NCBI RefSeq assembly: GCF_907164915.1 | Contig: NC_061870.1 | Coordinates: 31,285,348 to 31,349,347 of the forward strand | DNA from: Impatiens glandulifera | Lineage: Eukaryota; Streptophyta; Magnoliopsida; Ericales; Balsaminaceae | Direction of reading: 5' to 3' | DNA length: 64,000 bases | Shown: in pieces, positions 1 to 11,225 of the stretch | Numbering within the stretch: position 1 is the stretch's first letter | Layout of the letters: each line of letters begins with the position of its first letter | Made by a program: the position numbers and the translations under genes | Notes under the pieces: model-generated | The model's database searches: none | Told to the model about the DNA's origin: nothing | The model's input: the letters and a program-made list of their open reading frames with translations, nothing else

Positions 1-2270
1 AACTTAAGATTAATGGTTAGATCCCATTTAAAACGTGTTAATATAATTAAAAATAACGATTTTGGGATGTAATTCTAGCTTTCTACTTATACCAATCAAC
101 CAAAATTTTAAAATTTGCGATTAAAGATGACAATTTATAACCGTCTCGCGGTAATCGAACTGAATTTCTTCGTTTTGAACGGGTTTTTTCCGGTTTGATC
201 GGTAGTTGACCGGGAATGAAACGAAGATGATATTTGTGTCCCCGTTCCGACCCGCACCAATCTTATCCCGATTCTGTCCCGGATACTATAAACAAAATTA
301 AATATATAAAATCACAAATATATTTATTTATTATATTTTATACAAATTTTAAGTTTATTTTTTTATAATAATATAAATTTTTAATATATTATAATATTTA
401 TTATATTAAAAAAATTTGTTTTTATAATTTTATTATATAAAAAATTATTCTTTTTAAAAAAATATGGTATAAAGATCCCGCAGAAATTTTCTGAAATTGA
501 AGAGACAAAAATAATAATAAAAAATCATCGAATAAAACTTATTCGGACGGATGAAAAATGCATTTCCCACACCAAAACTTTCTACTTACCGTCCCTAATT
601 GTGATGAAGAGGTTTTCTTCCTTATTTGTGTAATGCGTTAATTATAAGTTGACAAGGGATCAAATTAAAATTTAGAGGAATTTGTAAATTTTATTTAAAT
701 TAAATTATTTTAAAATATATATTATTTAGTTTTGTTTTGTCCATTATTAAATAAGTCTAAAATATATCATTCAATAACTTTAAAATTAACAAATTTAAAT
801 AAATAATTTTTTTTATATTTTAGTCTTTTAATATATTCTTATTAAACTTTTTATTTCAGTTATTTTATTTAATATTTATAGACACAAGTTTTAAATCTTA
901 TTTATAATTAGAATTTGGACTCATTTTAAGAAAATAAAACTATTATAAATAAACAAAACAAATTAAAATGGACTTTAAATAAAAAAAATCTATTGTTAAA
1001 ATGGACTTTAAATGAATTTTTTTTATTGTAATTGTTTTGTTGGTTTTGTTTTGTTTTGAAAAAAAAGGGGAGAATGGCTTTGCGATTTAGAGAGAGGATG
1101 CTTAGATTACTTTCAGACAAATATTTTAGGATTCGATAAATAAAAAAATGTATAGAATAATATTTTTTAAAATTGTCAAAAGTTTAAAATAGAAATTGTG
1201 ATGTGACAGAGAAATAGCGCGAGAACCATTTCTCACATTTAACCAAACACTGTATCAAGAACAAGAACAGAATCTCCAAAATGCGTTTTACACGAAAAAA
1301 TTTGTTCTTTTCTAAATTAGATGATGACTCTAAAAAAAAGTTAAATTTAGTCTAATTTAATGTTTTTAAATTCACTTTAGTCAAGCCTACCATATTAGTT
1401 TCTTGTCTCACTCGAGACTCGAGAGGAAAGTTAGTTATGAATACAACTATCGAGTGACAAAAACTTTTTCTCTGAAAAAGATTTCGATTTTTGGCGTTAC
1501 AATATTGAATTTAATATTTTAAAACATTTATATAAACAGTTTTTATAATATAATAATATTATAAATATTTATAAATTATTTAAAATATAATTTTAAAAAG
1601 AAATAATTATTTTTGTTTTGATGTTTTTGATAAAGATATATATTACTTATTTATTAATTTATTTGTATATATGTGTAATTCATAATTTTAAAATATCAAT
1701 AAAAAGACAAAAAAAAATTTTGTTAAAAAAGCAATACTTTATTTTAAAATATGTAATAAATAATTAGTTTAAAATATCAATTATTCTTTACAAATTTATA
1801 AATCTCTTAATATTTAATAGATGGGTGGGAAATGTCATGCCTTAGTAGCTAGTGCATCATAGAACCAATGCTGAGGATATATCAATTATTTTTATTTTTT
1901 AGAATGCTGAGGTAAATTCAGGCTTAGTTTGTGACATTGTATAATTTTTAGTAGAAAAATTGGGAGAGTAAATGAAAAAGAAAATAACTTAACATTAATT
2001 TATTAGTTTGAAGAAGAAAATGTGAAGGGAGAGAAGATAAAAATTGTTTTATTTTTTCAGTCACGATTATTTCATTTTTCATTCCTTCTTTTAATTTTCC
2101 TTTTCTTATCAAATAAAGAAGGAATGGAATATCTAAGACTCGTACTAAACAAGAAGGAAAATAAAATTTCCTAATAATCGGAGTAGGGTAATCTCAATTT
2201 TTTAAATAATTTATTTTTCAATCAATTTTGTTCGGTCTCATTTATTAGGTTTGACATCTCTCCCCCACTG
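1..2270. other. AT-rich intergenic region, no gene
   Basis: I see no supportable gene. The stretch is dominated by A/T runs and degenerate AT-rich repeats; short ORFs in it are low-complexity. A slightly GC-richer patch near 120-290 has repeated 'cccg' words typical of decayed dispersed repeats, but I cannot classify it. Confidence 0.6.
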
Positions 2271-2279
2271 TCCACGTAA

Positions 2280-2600
2280 TAATTGTTTTGTTTCTTTATT
2301 TTTATAATGTACTTAATTTCTTTTTATTATTATTTAATAAATGAGTAAATATGGTATATATATTAATAAAAACGAAATTAAATCTATTGTAAATAAAAAG
2401 TGATGAATTGTGAATCTATTATACCAAGTAAATTTTGTTTACAAATGGTATCTATTATTGGCAGAAATATATCTAATCGACACAATAAGATTCTAGAAAT
2501 AATTGCAAACCATACTAACCCACTTAGTACAAAATATTCGCTGTCAAATCTTGGGCCTAGAATATTAATCTATTTACATTATAAGGAGATTGAATGATGG
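2280..2600 (+). repeat. Orphan copy of a UGT promoter region
   Basis: This stretch matches the DNA just upstream of UGT-1 (about 4665-4985) in order and spacing. Both carry 'gagtaaatatggtatatata', then 'gtgaatctattata', then 'aataattgcaaa', then 'caaaatatt', and end with 'ttaatctattta' or 'ttcatctattta'. No UGT coding sequence follows here. The short ORF at 2400-2597 is only the readable part of this promoter copy. Inference: a duplicated 5' flank whose gene was lost or never copied. Confidence 0.65.
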
Positions 2601-2639
2601 AGAGAATCAATTAAGAAATTAGCTCATCATTCATCAATC

Positions 2640-3780
2640 ATTACGTCCCGAACTAAAACAAAAGAGGCGTGCAATCTTAGGTCGCATGTCATTTTCGATA
2701 AATAACATGCTAGGTTGACAAATTTTCTTTAATATTTCAAAGAAAGGAACATTAATCATATATCACAATCTTTCGAACTTTACAAACTATTATTGTCAAT
2801 TCATCTTTAGTTCAAAATATATAATGACATATAATATTCTTATCAAAATTATTTTATCTTATTTACACACTTTTATACATCTATACTAATACAAAATAGA
2901 GAGTTAACATTCCTTATTGACTAATCTAAATATATATCTTCTTTTTAATTGTCCTTCTGACTAATCTTTATTTTATCTAAAAGAAATCTATTTAAATGAA
3001 TGAGCTAAATACAAGATCACATATTTTTATAATTGGATCAAAATCATATATAATTTGATAGAAAACTAATTTTAAATAGATGTAAACATTCTTTATTACA
3101 AAATTGTATATATACTTATAATAGCTCTAGAATCAAAATAATGTCTGTAATATGATAAGTCATTTATCAATACATGAAAGTCTTGTATAGACTCAAAAGC
3201 CAGCAATTAAGACTAGAGTCTTGTATTGACACAATAGTCATCAACTAAGATATAAAGGTTTTGCGTTGACACAATAGCCATCAACCAAGACATAAAGGTA
3301 TTGCGTTGACGCGTTAATTGGTATAAACGACACTCGATGCACAAATAGTCCATTATTAGATAAACAAGTACAAGATAATTAAAATCAAGAATAATAAAAT
3401 AGCTCAATCGTCATAATTATTTAAAGCCTAATTTTCAAGTCCAAATATACCATATTCCATTTGAACGTCTAAATAAGAAGTCATAGCAAACTACTTTAAA
3501 ACCATTTATCACAGATCATCATTTTATCATAACCATTTCAAAATCATCTAACATAAACCATCATTTTTATTAAAAGTTATTTCAAAATCTTCTATCATAA
3601 ATCATTATTTTATCAAAAGTCATTTGAAAACAACTATCATAAACCATTATTTTATCAAAAACCATATCAAAATCATCTATCATTAACATCATTTTATTCA
3701 AAGTCATTTTCAAAATAAACTATCATAAACCATCATTTTATCAAAATAAACCTAAATTCTTGATCTATATATTTATAAAT
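2640..3780. repeat. Dispersed repeat, copy 1 (also at 9594-10620)
   Basis: The region is collinear with 9594-10620. Shared words include 'cccgaactaaa' or 'ccctgaactaaa' at the start, the 'caagacataa' block, 'gcacaaatagtccattatta' and the 'aaataagaagt' block. The 9.6-kb copy starts TGTCACGCCC, like some LTR starts, but I could not find a matching terminus or target duplication. No protein domain is readable. The family is unclassified. Confidence 0.55.
3480..3765 (+). repeat. Tandem repeat of about 45 bp, ~6 copies
   Basis: Degenerate units built around 'tcataaaccatcattttatc' followed by 'aaaagtcatttcaaaatcatc' run through the 3' part of the dispersed repeat. Copies begin near 3490, 3550, 3595, 3640, 3685 and 3725. 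They are AT-rich and non-coding. Confidence 0.7.
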
Positions 3781-3816
3781 TGGCATTTCAGTATTTTAAA
3801 ATTTATCTCCAAAATA

Positions 3817-3819
<3 letters not shown>

Positions 3820-3879
<60 letters not shown>
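3820..3879. repeat. (AT)n microsatellite
   Basis: An uninterrupted run of about 29-30 TA dinucleotides. Confidence 0.97.
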
Positions 3880-3882
<3 letters not shown>

Positions 3883-3899
3883 TAAACCTGTAAAAGAAT

Positions 3900-5029
3900 A
3901 GATCTTCTTACATTAACTCCAATAAAGATCTTCCCTCCAACTAAACCAACCTATAGTTTAAGAAGATAATACTATTAAGTTATTTTGTTATTCCTTTTTG
4001 CATTAAAGGTTACTAATCTAATGATAATTTGTTGAAAAAAATATATTAAAAAGTTTTATTTTTTTATGCTTAGTATTTTTAAAATAATATTAATAATTTT
4101 AGAATGGATGTAATAACCTAAGAGATATGAGTGAAAAACCTATTTAATTCAGTATAATTTATTTGGGCATTTGAAGAGGTAAATATTTTATCTATAAACA
4201 CTTGTAACAATCCATTTAATATAAATAAATAAAAAGATAGTAAGATTAAAAGAGAATAAAGTATTGTCAACTTTTATATTTTTTTCCTTCTTGTCACCAA
4301 CAAATTATGTGGGTTAGGTGTACGTGAAACCAAGAGAGAAAGAGGAGCAACCGAGAGCTTTGTGAGATGTAGCTAATGTATATCAAATTGTACAAATGCC
4401 TCCCATGGAAATTATCAATGTATTGTTAATGTATAACATCTTATTCAGATAGGGACACTCGTCTGCGTCCTACCAAAAATAAATTATATTATGGGATAAA
4501 TTCTCTAATGTTTAATCTATTTTTATATCAAATTGGACTAGTGAAATTACTATATCGATAATTAAAGATGTTCTTAAATAGCAAGCTCATGATGAGTGTC
4601 GGTTAGACTTTTGACATTATACCAAATGTCGTTCCAAAATTGAGGTTTTGTTTTATTATTTTTTATAATGTATTTAATTGAATTTAAAGAAATTAATTTT
4701 ATTTAAAAAAAAATTAATAAAGAGTAAATATGGTATATATAAAATCAAACTTAGACAATGTTTGAAATTAAATCATATCTATTGTGAATCTATTATATCA
4801 AATAAATTTTGCTTACAAATGTTATCCTATTTCTCTTGAATTCTATCAAAATATCTCTAATACACATATGGACAAAATAAAATTATATAAATAATTGCAA
4901 AGGATACCACACTTTAGTGCAAAATATTGGCAGGTTAGCATAGAGCCAAATCTTCGGCCTCACTCTTCTAGATTATTCATCTATTTAAGAACTTCAACTC
5001 ATCATCCATATCCATCCATCCATCCATCA
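3900..5029 (+). promoter_or_regulatory. 5' flank of UGT-1
   Basis: This is the AT-rich upstream region of UGT-1. From about 4665 it is homologous to the orphan copy at 2280-2600 and more weakly to 8680-8890. The last ~50 bases are rich in 'atcc' repeats ('ccatccatccatcaatgg'), a leader feature shared with other UGT copies. No transcription start can be fixed. 'tggtatatataaaatc' near 4731 is a possible TATA region, but it is also part of the wider repeat. Confidence 0.4.
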
Positions 5030-6478
5030 ATGGCTAATATTACTAGCTTCCCAGATGAATCCCTTGGTCTTGCTGCAGATTCTGATGTAGTGTTCTTAAT
5101 GGTGCCATTTCCAGCCCAAAGCCACCTCAACCAGCTCCTTAGTCTTTCTCACCTCATCCGCTCCCGTGGCTTCCCCGTTCACTACGCCGCCTCCGCCATC
5201 CACTGCCGCCAGGCCAAACTACGACACGACACTCTCCTCCTGAATACATCGGGAATCATATTCCACGAATTGCCCACACCCCCTTTTAACTCTCCTCCTC
5301 CCGAACCATACTCCTCTGTCAAATTCCCTCAACATCTTTGGCCCTCGTTCGAATCCTCCTTGAATCTGCGCCAACCTGTCGCTGCATTGCTACGGGAACT
5401 TTCCTCCTCCTCGGTGGATACAACTACATCTAGAACTAGGGCTAGAAGACTCGTCGTCATCCACGACGACCTAATGAATTACGTGGTCCAGGATGCTGCC
5501 TCTGTTCCGAATGCAGAGTCCTATTCTTTCAGTTGTGGCTCCACCCTTTGCACCTTCTGTTTAACGTGCCAGTTCTCCGGGAAACCTTTCCCGGTGGTCG
5601 AGCTGGATCCCGACGCAATCCCGACACTAGACAATTGCTTCACCCCAGACATTGCCAGCTTTTTATCCATTCAGAGTCAATATGATCATCTCAAACATGG
5701 CACTCTATTCAGCACATGTCGAGCAATCGAGGGCCCTTACCTCGACCTTCTAGCCCAAACAACACATGCCGACGCAGCCGTTGGCAAGACCAAGCAATGG
5801 GCGGTTGCCCCTTTGTTCCCTGTCACACCAAACCACGACAAAGCTCACCCAACCTTGGAATGGCTCGACAAACAACCACCAAATTCGGTGATATACGTGT
5901 CCTTTGGGTCATCCACAACCATGAGCCATGAACAGATCAATGAGCTGGCTATAGGATTGGAAGAAAGTAAACAGAGGTTCCTATGGGTGTTGAGAGATGC
6001 CGACAGAGTAGACATATTCAACGCTGAAACCAAAATCCTTCAGCTGCCGGAAGGGTTCGAGGAGCGGGTGAAAGGGGTGGGAAAGGTGACCAGAGATTGG
6101 GCACCTCAGCTCGGGATTCTCCGGCACCCATCGGTTGGAGGATTTATGAGCCACTGCGGCTGGAACTCATGCCTAGAGAGCCTAACCATGGGCGTGCCAT
6201 TGGCTACATGGCCAATGCACTCCGACCAGCCGCATAACGCCTTACTCATGACCCACATACTCAAAGTCGGAGTTCAGGTCATGGGTTGGGGAGAACGCGA
6301 TGAACTAGTGACCTCATCCGCCATTAAGAAAAGCATTGAAAATTTGATGGCATCGAATGAAGGACATGCGGTTAGAACAAGAGCGGAAGAGCTCAGCAAA
6401 GTTATCAAGCAGTCCGTCGACGACGATAACTGGGAGTTGAATTCTTTCCTAACTTACGCAACTCGATCAATTAATTAA
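5030..6478 (+). CDS. UGT-1: zeatin O-glucosyltransferase-like family-1 UGT
   Basis: A cytosolic UDP-sugar-dependent glycosyltransferase (GT1, GT-B fold) of 482 residues, a normal length for the family. Resemblance to Phaseolus zeatin O-glucosyl/xylosyltransferases runs through the whole protein. The catalytic His is His32, in 'VPFPAQSHLNQLL', where the usual Gly before it is Ser. An 'HDDLMNYVVQDAAS' segment supplies the region of the partner Asp. The PSPG donor box is residues 357-400 and ends HSDQ; its final Gln is usual for UDP-glucose or UDP-xylose users. There is no signal peptide, membrane segment or intron. I start at 5030 (MANITS) rather than the in-frame ATG at 4895: the extra 45 codons translate promoter DNA and relatives start just before the DxVVFLMVPF block. 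First gene of the array. The substrate (cytokinin, or another small hydroxylated compound) is inferred from family only. Confidence 0.93.
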   Translation: MANITSFPDESLGLAADSDVVFLMVPFPAQSHLNQLLSLSHLIRSRGFPVHYAASAIHCRQAKLRHDTLLLNTSGIIFHELPTPPFNSPPPEPYSSVKFPQHLWPSFESSLNLRQPVAALLRELSSSSVDTTTSRTRARRLVVIHDDLMNYVVQDAASVPNAESYSFSCGSTLCTFCLTCQFSGKPFPVVELDPDAIPTLDNCFTPDIASFLSIQSQYDHLKHGTLFSTCRAIEGPYLDLLAQTTHADAAVGKTKQWAVAPLFPVTPNHDKAHPTLEWLDKQPPNSVIYVSFGSSTTMSHEQINELAIGLEESKQRFLWVLRDADRVDIFNAETKILQLPEGFEERVKGVGKVTRDWAPQLGILRHPSVGGFMSHCGWNSCLESLTMGVPLATWPMHSDQPHNALLMTHILKVGVQVMGWGERDELVTSSAIKKSIENLMASNEGHAVRTRAEELSKVIKQSVDDDNWELNSFLTYATRSIN

Positions 6479-7740
6479 TTAATTAATACTGTTTAATTTT
6501 CAAATAAGATCATCATGGCCTTTTCAAATAACTTGGACATTGCCAATTAAGTCTCTAAACTATAGAGTAAGTGAGTAACGAGGCAATGTATTTATTGTTT
6601 TTGTTTATTTCCTTCCATTTGTAACGTTCGAACGGAACGGCATTTAGCGTTTTTTTAATAAAAGTTAACATTACAAATAAAACTATTAATTTATTTTTCT
6701 TCAATTTTAGATGATGCATTTAATATTTTTCTCTACAATTTTATATTATTAGAAGATGATATATTTAGTATTTTTTACATTAATTTTTTAATATTTAATT
6801 ATTATATATAACGACAAAATGAGTGACCAAAATTGTCATCAAACACATTCAAAATACAGCCTGGAATAACTAAGAAAAACTACGTCAAGAAACAAAATAA
6901 AAAATTGTCCTTAGGTCCTCTAAAATATCAATGAGTTCTTTCACCGACTTTACTGATTTTCCCGACGAGACTTTCCCATCGTCATAATAATAGTAGTGTA
7001 AAGTAAACGTATCGATGAACACGATCATTGATCGTTTTACGGTTCCTCTCGAACCAAATTATTCACTTTCATCATCTCAAACCAAGTGAGGAGTCATTAA
7101 TATTAATTAGATTACTAATTCTTATAACTCTAAAAAACTACAATTAAAGAGGTGTGAAAATAATATAAAAAATTTATTAAAAATCTCTTTCTTTTTTTTT
7201 TCCGAAAAACTATTGATGGAGGAGTTTTGATATCAAAAAAACTGAATTTTTTATTTGTATGAAGAATGACTTCTTCATTACAACATTACCAAGATCATGT
7301 GTGCTCTCCTGCAGAACTTTCTTCATTTTCAATGTGATACACAAACAAATGTCGTCAACTTCTTGGTCAAATGAATTAAATAGAGTTCTAGCAACAACAT
7401 CAGGACGACTGAAAAAAAATTTCACTCATCATGTAGTGAACGATCTCGAAAAATATAAATAGAAGAGTTTTTGGGAAAAAAAATTGTGAATACGATTGTC
7501 TCAAAGGATTAATGTTGCACACGTTTGTTTCAATCCGAAAAAAGGACCTTTCCGGGTGAAAATGTTTTCGATCTTATTGATATTTAATTTTTTTACGCTG
7601 TTTTCTTGTTTTTTTTTTGTTTTTTTTTTCTTTTATTACGTTTACACACATGGTTAACTTGTCAAACACTTCTTCAAACAAAAACAACAGATATTAAAAA
7701 TCATTAATTATAGCTGGGTAATCTTAATCAAAACCCATAA
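6479..7740. other. Intergenic region after UGT-1
   Basis: AT-rich with no supportable gene. Overlapping short ORFs on both strands at 7210-7462 encode no domain I recognise and sit in low-complexity sequence. T-rich runs occur near 7560-7640. Confidence 0.5.
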
Positions 7741-7744
7741 TTAA

Positions 7745-8110
7745 TTTTATTTTATCTTGTTAGACTATTATGAGGATTGAGCACTAGAATAGCTTAGAGG
7801 ACCACTAAAAAAGGAGCTCTTCAAAGATTATGGTTGGGTATATATATGTCATTTTAAATAGTGATTACTAATTTTAATAACTAATAATTTCTCAAAACAA
7901 TAATATTAGAATCAAATCAGTCGTTTAACTTGTCAAGAATTCTTCAAACAAAAACAAAAAAGACCATTAATTATATACATATATTCTTAATAAAAAAAAT
8001 TCATAATTAATTTTCTGTCCAATTAGACAATTATGAGGATTGAGCACTGAAATAGCTTAGAGGACCACCAAAAAGGAGCTCTTCAAATATATTCTGGTTG
8101 GGTATGTATA
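7745..8110 (+). repeat. Two copies of a UGT 3'-flank remnant
   Basis: Two blocks, about 7765-7850 and 8030-8110, read 'attatgaggattgagcact', 'aatagcttagaggaccac' and 'aaaaggagctcttcaaa', then 'ggttgggtat'. The core 'agcttagaggaccaccaaaaggaactctt' (about 12731-12760) follows the UGT-2 stop codon. These look like relics of duplicated UGT 3' flanks without coding sequence. The two blocks also share preceding sequence ('cttcaaacaaaaacaa', 'cataattaatttt'), so they are a local tandem duplication of ~260 bp. Confidence 0.6.
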
Positions 8111-8649
8111 TTAATTATGTCATTTTCAAATGATGATATGTTACATTATTGTCATCAATATTTATATTTATTTATTTTTGTATGTTCTTTTATAATATTT
8201 GAAAAGGATAAAAACATATACAAGACCATTATATATAAAATTAATTAGTAAGTTTTATAAAATTATTTGATGTTGTAAAAATATTTTATTACTTTTTCTC
8301 TAAACGTAATTATTTTTCAATATGTTTATGTGCAATGATTAACTAGGCTTTGATGGGTTGATCTTGGTGCTCACACATCTAAGTCACATGTTAATTATAC
8401 GTTGATAAGTGATTAATCATATTAAACTTTTTATAAATATCTTAATATTGAATAGATGAGTACTGGACAATATTATATTAATTATTGGAACTATCTTTAA
8501 TTTATTCTTTTGAACTTTAACTACCATTTTTTTTAGATGGTGTTTGACATCTCCTCTTTGGATGACCGATAGAGGGAGACAGTGTTCTTCGTGATCGATT
8601 CACTTTTGTACCTATCACAGATGGGTAAAATTGTAATTTTTTAATCATT

Positions 8650-8900
8650 ACATTTGAGAGGTAAAGAGGATATGAAGTTCTTTTATTTACATTTTGTTTG
8701 TTTTTTTCTTTTTGTACTTAATTTTCTTTTTATGATTTTAAAAAATGTATTTTGTTTTAAAATAATAATAAATGAGTGAATATGGTATATATAATGAAAA
8801 TAAAACTTAAGAAAAGGTTTGAAATTCACTACTCTCTTGTTACATAATAAATTAAATCCAAATCCGGTGGATTGTAAATAAAAAGTAATTAGTTTCATTA
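8650..8900 (+). repeat. Decayed third copy of the UGT-1-type promoter
   Basis: 'aataaatgagtgaatatggtatatata' and the following 'aaaacttaagaaaaggtttgaaatt' match the upstream regions at about 2340 and 4720-4770, but similarity fades before a coding start. It is non-coding; a short minus-strand ORF here is chance. Confidence 0.45.
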
Positions 8901-9593
8901 TAGGAAACTTTGTAACATGAACAAAAATGTTTGAACATGTTTAATTTATTTCATAAGTTCATGCACAACTTAACTTAATTACTCTTTTTTAACTCAATTT
9001 TTTTTCAGGGTGATTAAACCGGACACTTCCAGGCCGGCTCCAAAATTTGAAAATAAAAATACTATTTTTTTTATTTAACTTACTACTATAAGTCTATAAG
9101 TACAGTTTAATTAGTTAAATGTTTAAATATCACTTTTTATTCCCGGTTCAAATTTTTTGCAGAGCATTTTAATTAATTTTTTTTAGGCGGCTGACTAGCT
9201 CGCGACCTAAGTCCGGCCCATGATACTCATAAACCCATTTAAATCATAAACTTACTAAATCAATTAATTTAAACCCATTTAAATCATAAACTTACTAAAT
9301 CAATTAATTTAACTTTTCAAATTTATAAAAACCAATTTTATTTTTTTTAAGACACAAAGACTTGTCAGACCGTGGTACTAATTTGTTTCTCAAAATTATT
9401 ATTTATAAACGTGTCAATTTGTCTTGATATTTAACTATATATATTATATACAACAAGAACAAGAATACGAGTCTATTGTCTTATAGTGATTTCTTGATTT
9501 TTTTTATCAATTTATTTAAAATATTGATAATATTAAATTTTGTTTAATTAATTCTTAAATATATTATTTTTTAAACCATAAAACTAAATATTA
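8900..9593. other. Intergenic region with a possible small hAT-like insertion
   Basis: The part from about 9028 to 9223 is bounded by 'ccaggccggctcc' and 'aagtccggcccatg', roughly inverted ends of the 'ggccgg' type seen in plant hAT elements. No convincing target duplication is visible, so this is tentative. A 40-bp exact tandem duplication follows at 9231-9310. Nothing else is recognisable. Confidence 0.3.
9231..9310. repeat. Exact 40-bp tandem duplication
   Basis: Two perfect head-to-tail copies, 9231-9270 and 9271-9310, each starting 'aaacccatttaaatcataaa'. The identity implies a recent event. Confidence 0.95.
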
Positions 9594-10620
9594 ATTGTCA
9601 CGCCCTGAACTAAATCATGAGCCTACAATTGTATGTCATTATTCATGCCTAACATTCTAAGGCTATAAGCTAGTTAAACAAACTTATCTTTTAAAATATT
9701 TTCATAATAAATAAACATTATCATTTATCACAATCCAACCTTTACAAATTAGCATTATCACTCCATTTTAGATCAAAATAAAAGATAATGACATATTATT
9801 CTTGAGTTAACTTTCCTTATCGACAATTTATATATATATATTCTTCTATCCTTTAGTCTTTCTAAGTCGTAACTAGTCTTACGTTTTTATCGGAAAGAGA
9901 TCCATTTAAATGGATGAGTTAAACCAGTCCAATAAGAAAATCACATCTTTCTACAATTGGATTAAAAATCGTATATATTGAAAAAAAAAATCAACTTTTA
10001 ACTAAATGTAAACCATCTTTATCACAAAATTATATATATCTATATATATATATAATATATATATATATATATAATTTATAATAGTTTTGTAATCAAGATA
10101 ATGACGGTAATAACTTAATAATAAGTATATATAAAAAGATAACGACGGTAATAACTTAATACTAAGTCATCTTAAAGTTTGTATAGAGCCATAAGTCACC
10201 AACCAAGACATAATAGTCTTGTGTTGAAACATTAATTATCAATCAAGACGGAGGTATTGTGTTAATGCATTAACATTAACATGTATAAGCAACACTCAAT
10301 GTACAAATAATCCATTATTAAAAAACAAATACATAATTTAAGCCCATAGTAATAAAAATAGACCAATCGTCATATTTATTTAAACCCTCATTTTTTAATC
10401 TAAATCTATCACATTTCATTTCAATGTTAAAATAAGAAGTTTATCAAAAAGGTCTCATAATCATATATGATCCTAAGTCATTATTATCATACTATTTCAA
10501 AATCATTATCATAAGCCATCCTCTTGTAAAAATTTCATAAAATTATCATCAATATATATATATATATATATTCTTAATCAATATTTTTATAAACCAATTT
10601 TGAATAAACTTGTTTAATTT
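9594..10620. repeat. Dispersed repeat, copy 2 (also at 2640-3780)
   Basis: Collinear with the repeat upstream of UGT-1, starting TGTCACGCCCTGAACTAAA. It contains AT-rich microsatellite patches at 10027-10073 and 10555-10570. A short internal duplication of 'taatgacggtaataacttaat' lies near 10100 and 10142. No readable protein. Together with copy 1, this suggests that a whole repeat-promoter-UGT unit was duplicated or that the element sits preferentially near UGT genes. Confidence 0.55.
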
Positions 10621-11225
10621 ACCTTTAAATGAATATGATGCTTTGTTATCACTATGCATGAAAGGTAAGAAGTCAATTATGATTTCGATACCTATTTTAC
10701 TTATCTTTATTGGAAATAGGTCACTTGTCCTTTATCATGAATTTCACTTGTCTCCTTTAAAATAAAGTACGTGTCACCTAGAAATGAAGTGATATATATA
10801 ATTTATATATGAAGTTATTTATTTTTAAATTCAGATATTATATTAATAATAACCTAATTTTAATCAAACAAATAATAACACAAATACACAATAGTTGCAT
10901 CTAGCAAACTGTTGAAGTCATGACGCATGCGCATGCGTTTGATTTATACAAAATAAGTAATAAATTAACATGTTTTAGTGGAAAAGTAAATTATTTTGGC
11001 ATTTCAATCTGTTCGATAGAATAATAATAATAATATCTCTAGTAGAAAAGTCTAGGCTAACAATGACAGCCATGCACACCCATTTTGTGCAATATTATCT
11101 ATATCACTTTCTCTACAGTAATAAATATATTATTTACATTATTAATAAATAATATATATTAGGTAATTGATTGAATTAATTTGAAGAGAGAAAAGAAGTA
11201 CAACAACTGATCATCAATAATATCG
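10621..11225 (+). promoter_or_regulatory. 5' flank of UGT-2
   Basis: AT-rich DNA that does not match the promoters of the other UGT copies. It contains a 16-bp perfect palindrome at 10923-10938 (separate entry). TATA-like 'aataatatatatt' occurs near 11148. 'agccatgcacaccc' near 11070 contains a CATGCA (RY-like) word. Confidence 0.4.
10923..10938. promoter_or_regulatory. 16-bp GC-rich palindrome upstream of UGT-2
   Basis: ACGCATGCGCATGCGT is a perfect palindrome and a perfect purine-pyrimidine alternation, about 290 bp before the UGT-2 start. It stands out in strongly AT-rich DNA. It contains two GCATGC words (RY-like). A role as a protein-binding site is inference. Confidence 0.5.

Noticed and set aside
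4895..5029. Upstream in-frame ATG extension of UGT-1 (likewise 32172 for UGT-4 and 46439 for UGT-6)
   Set aside because: The extensions translate leader or promoter DNA, differ between copies and have no counterpart in the family.
7210..7462. Overlapping ORFs on both strands
   Set aside because: No recognisable domain, AT-rich surroundings and mutual overlap; likely chance.
9594..10620. Solo LTR call for the TGTCACGCCC repeat
   Set aside because: I could not find a CA end, a flanking duplication or a partner LTR; kept only as an unclassified repeat.
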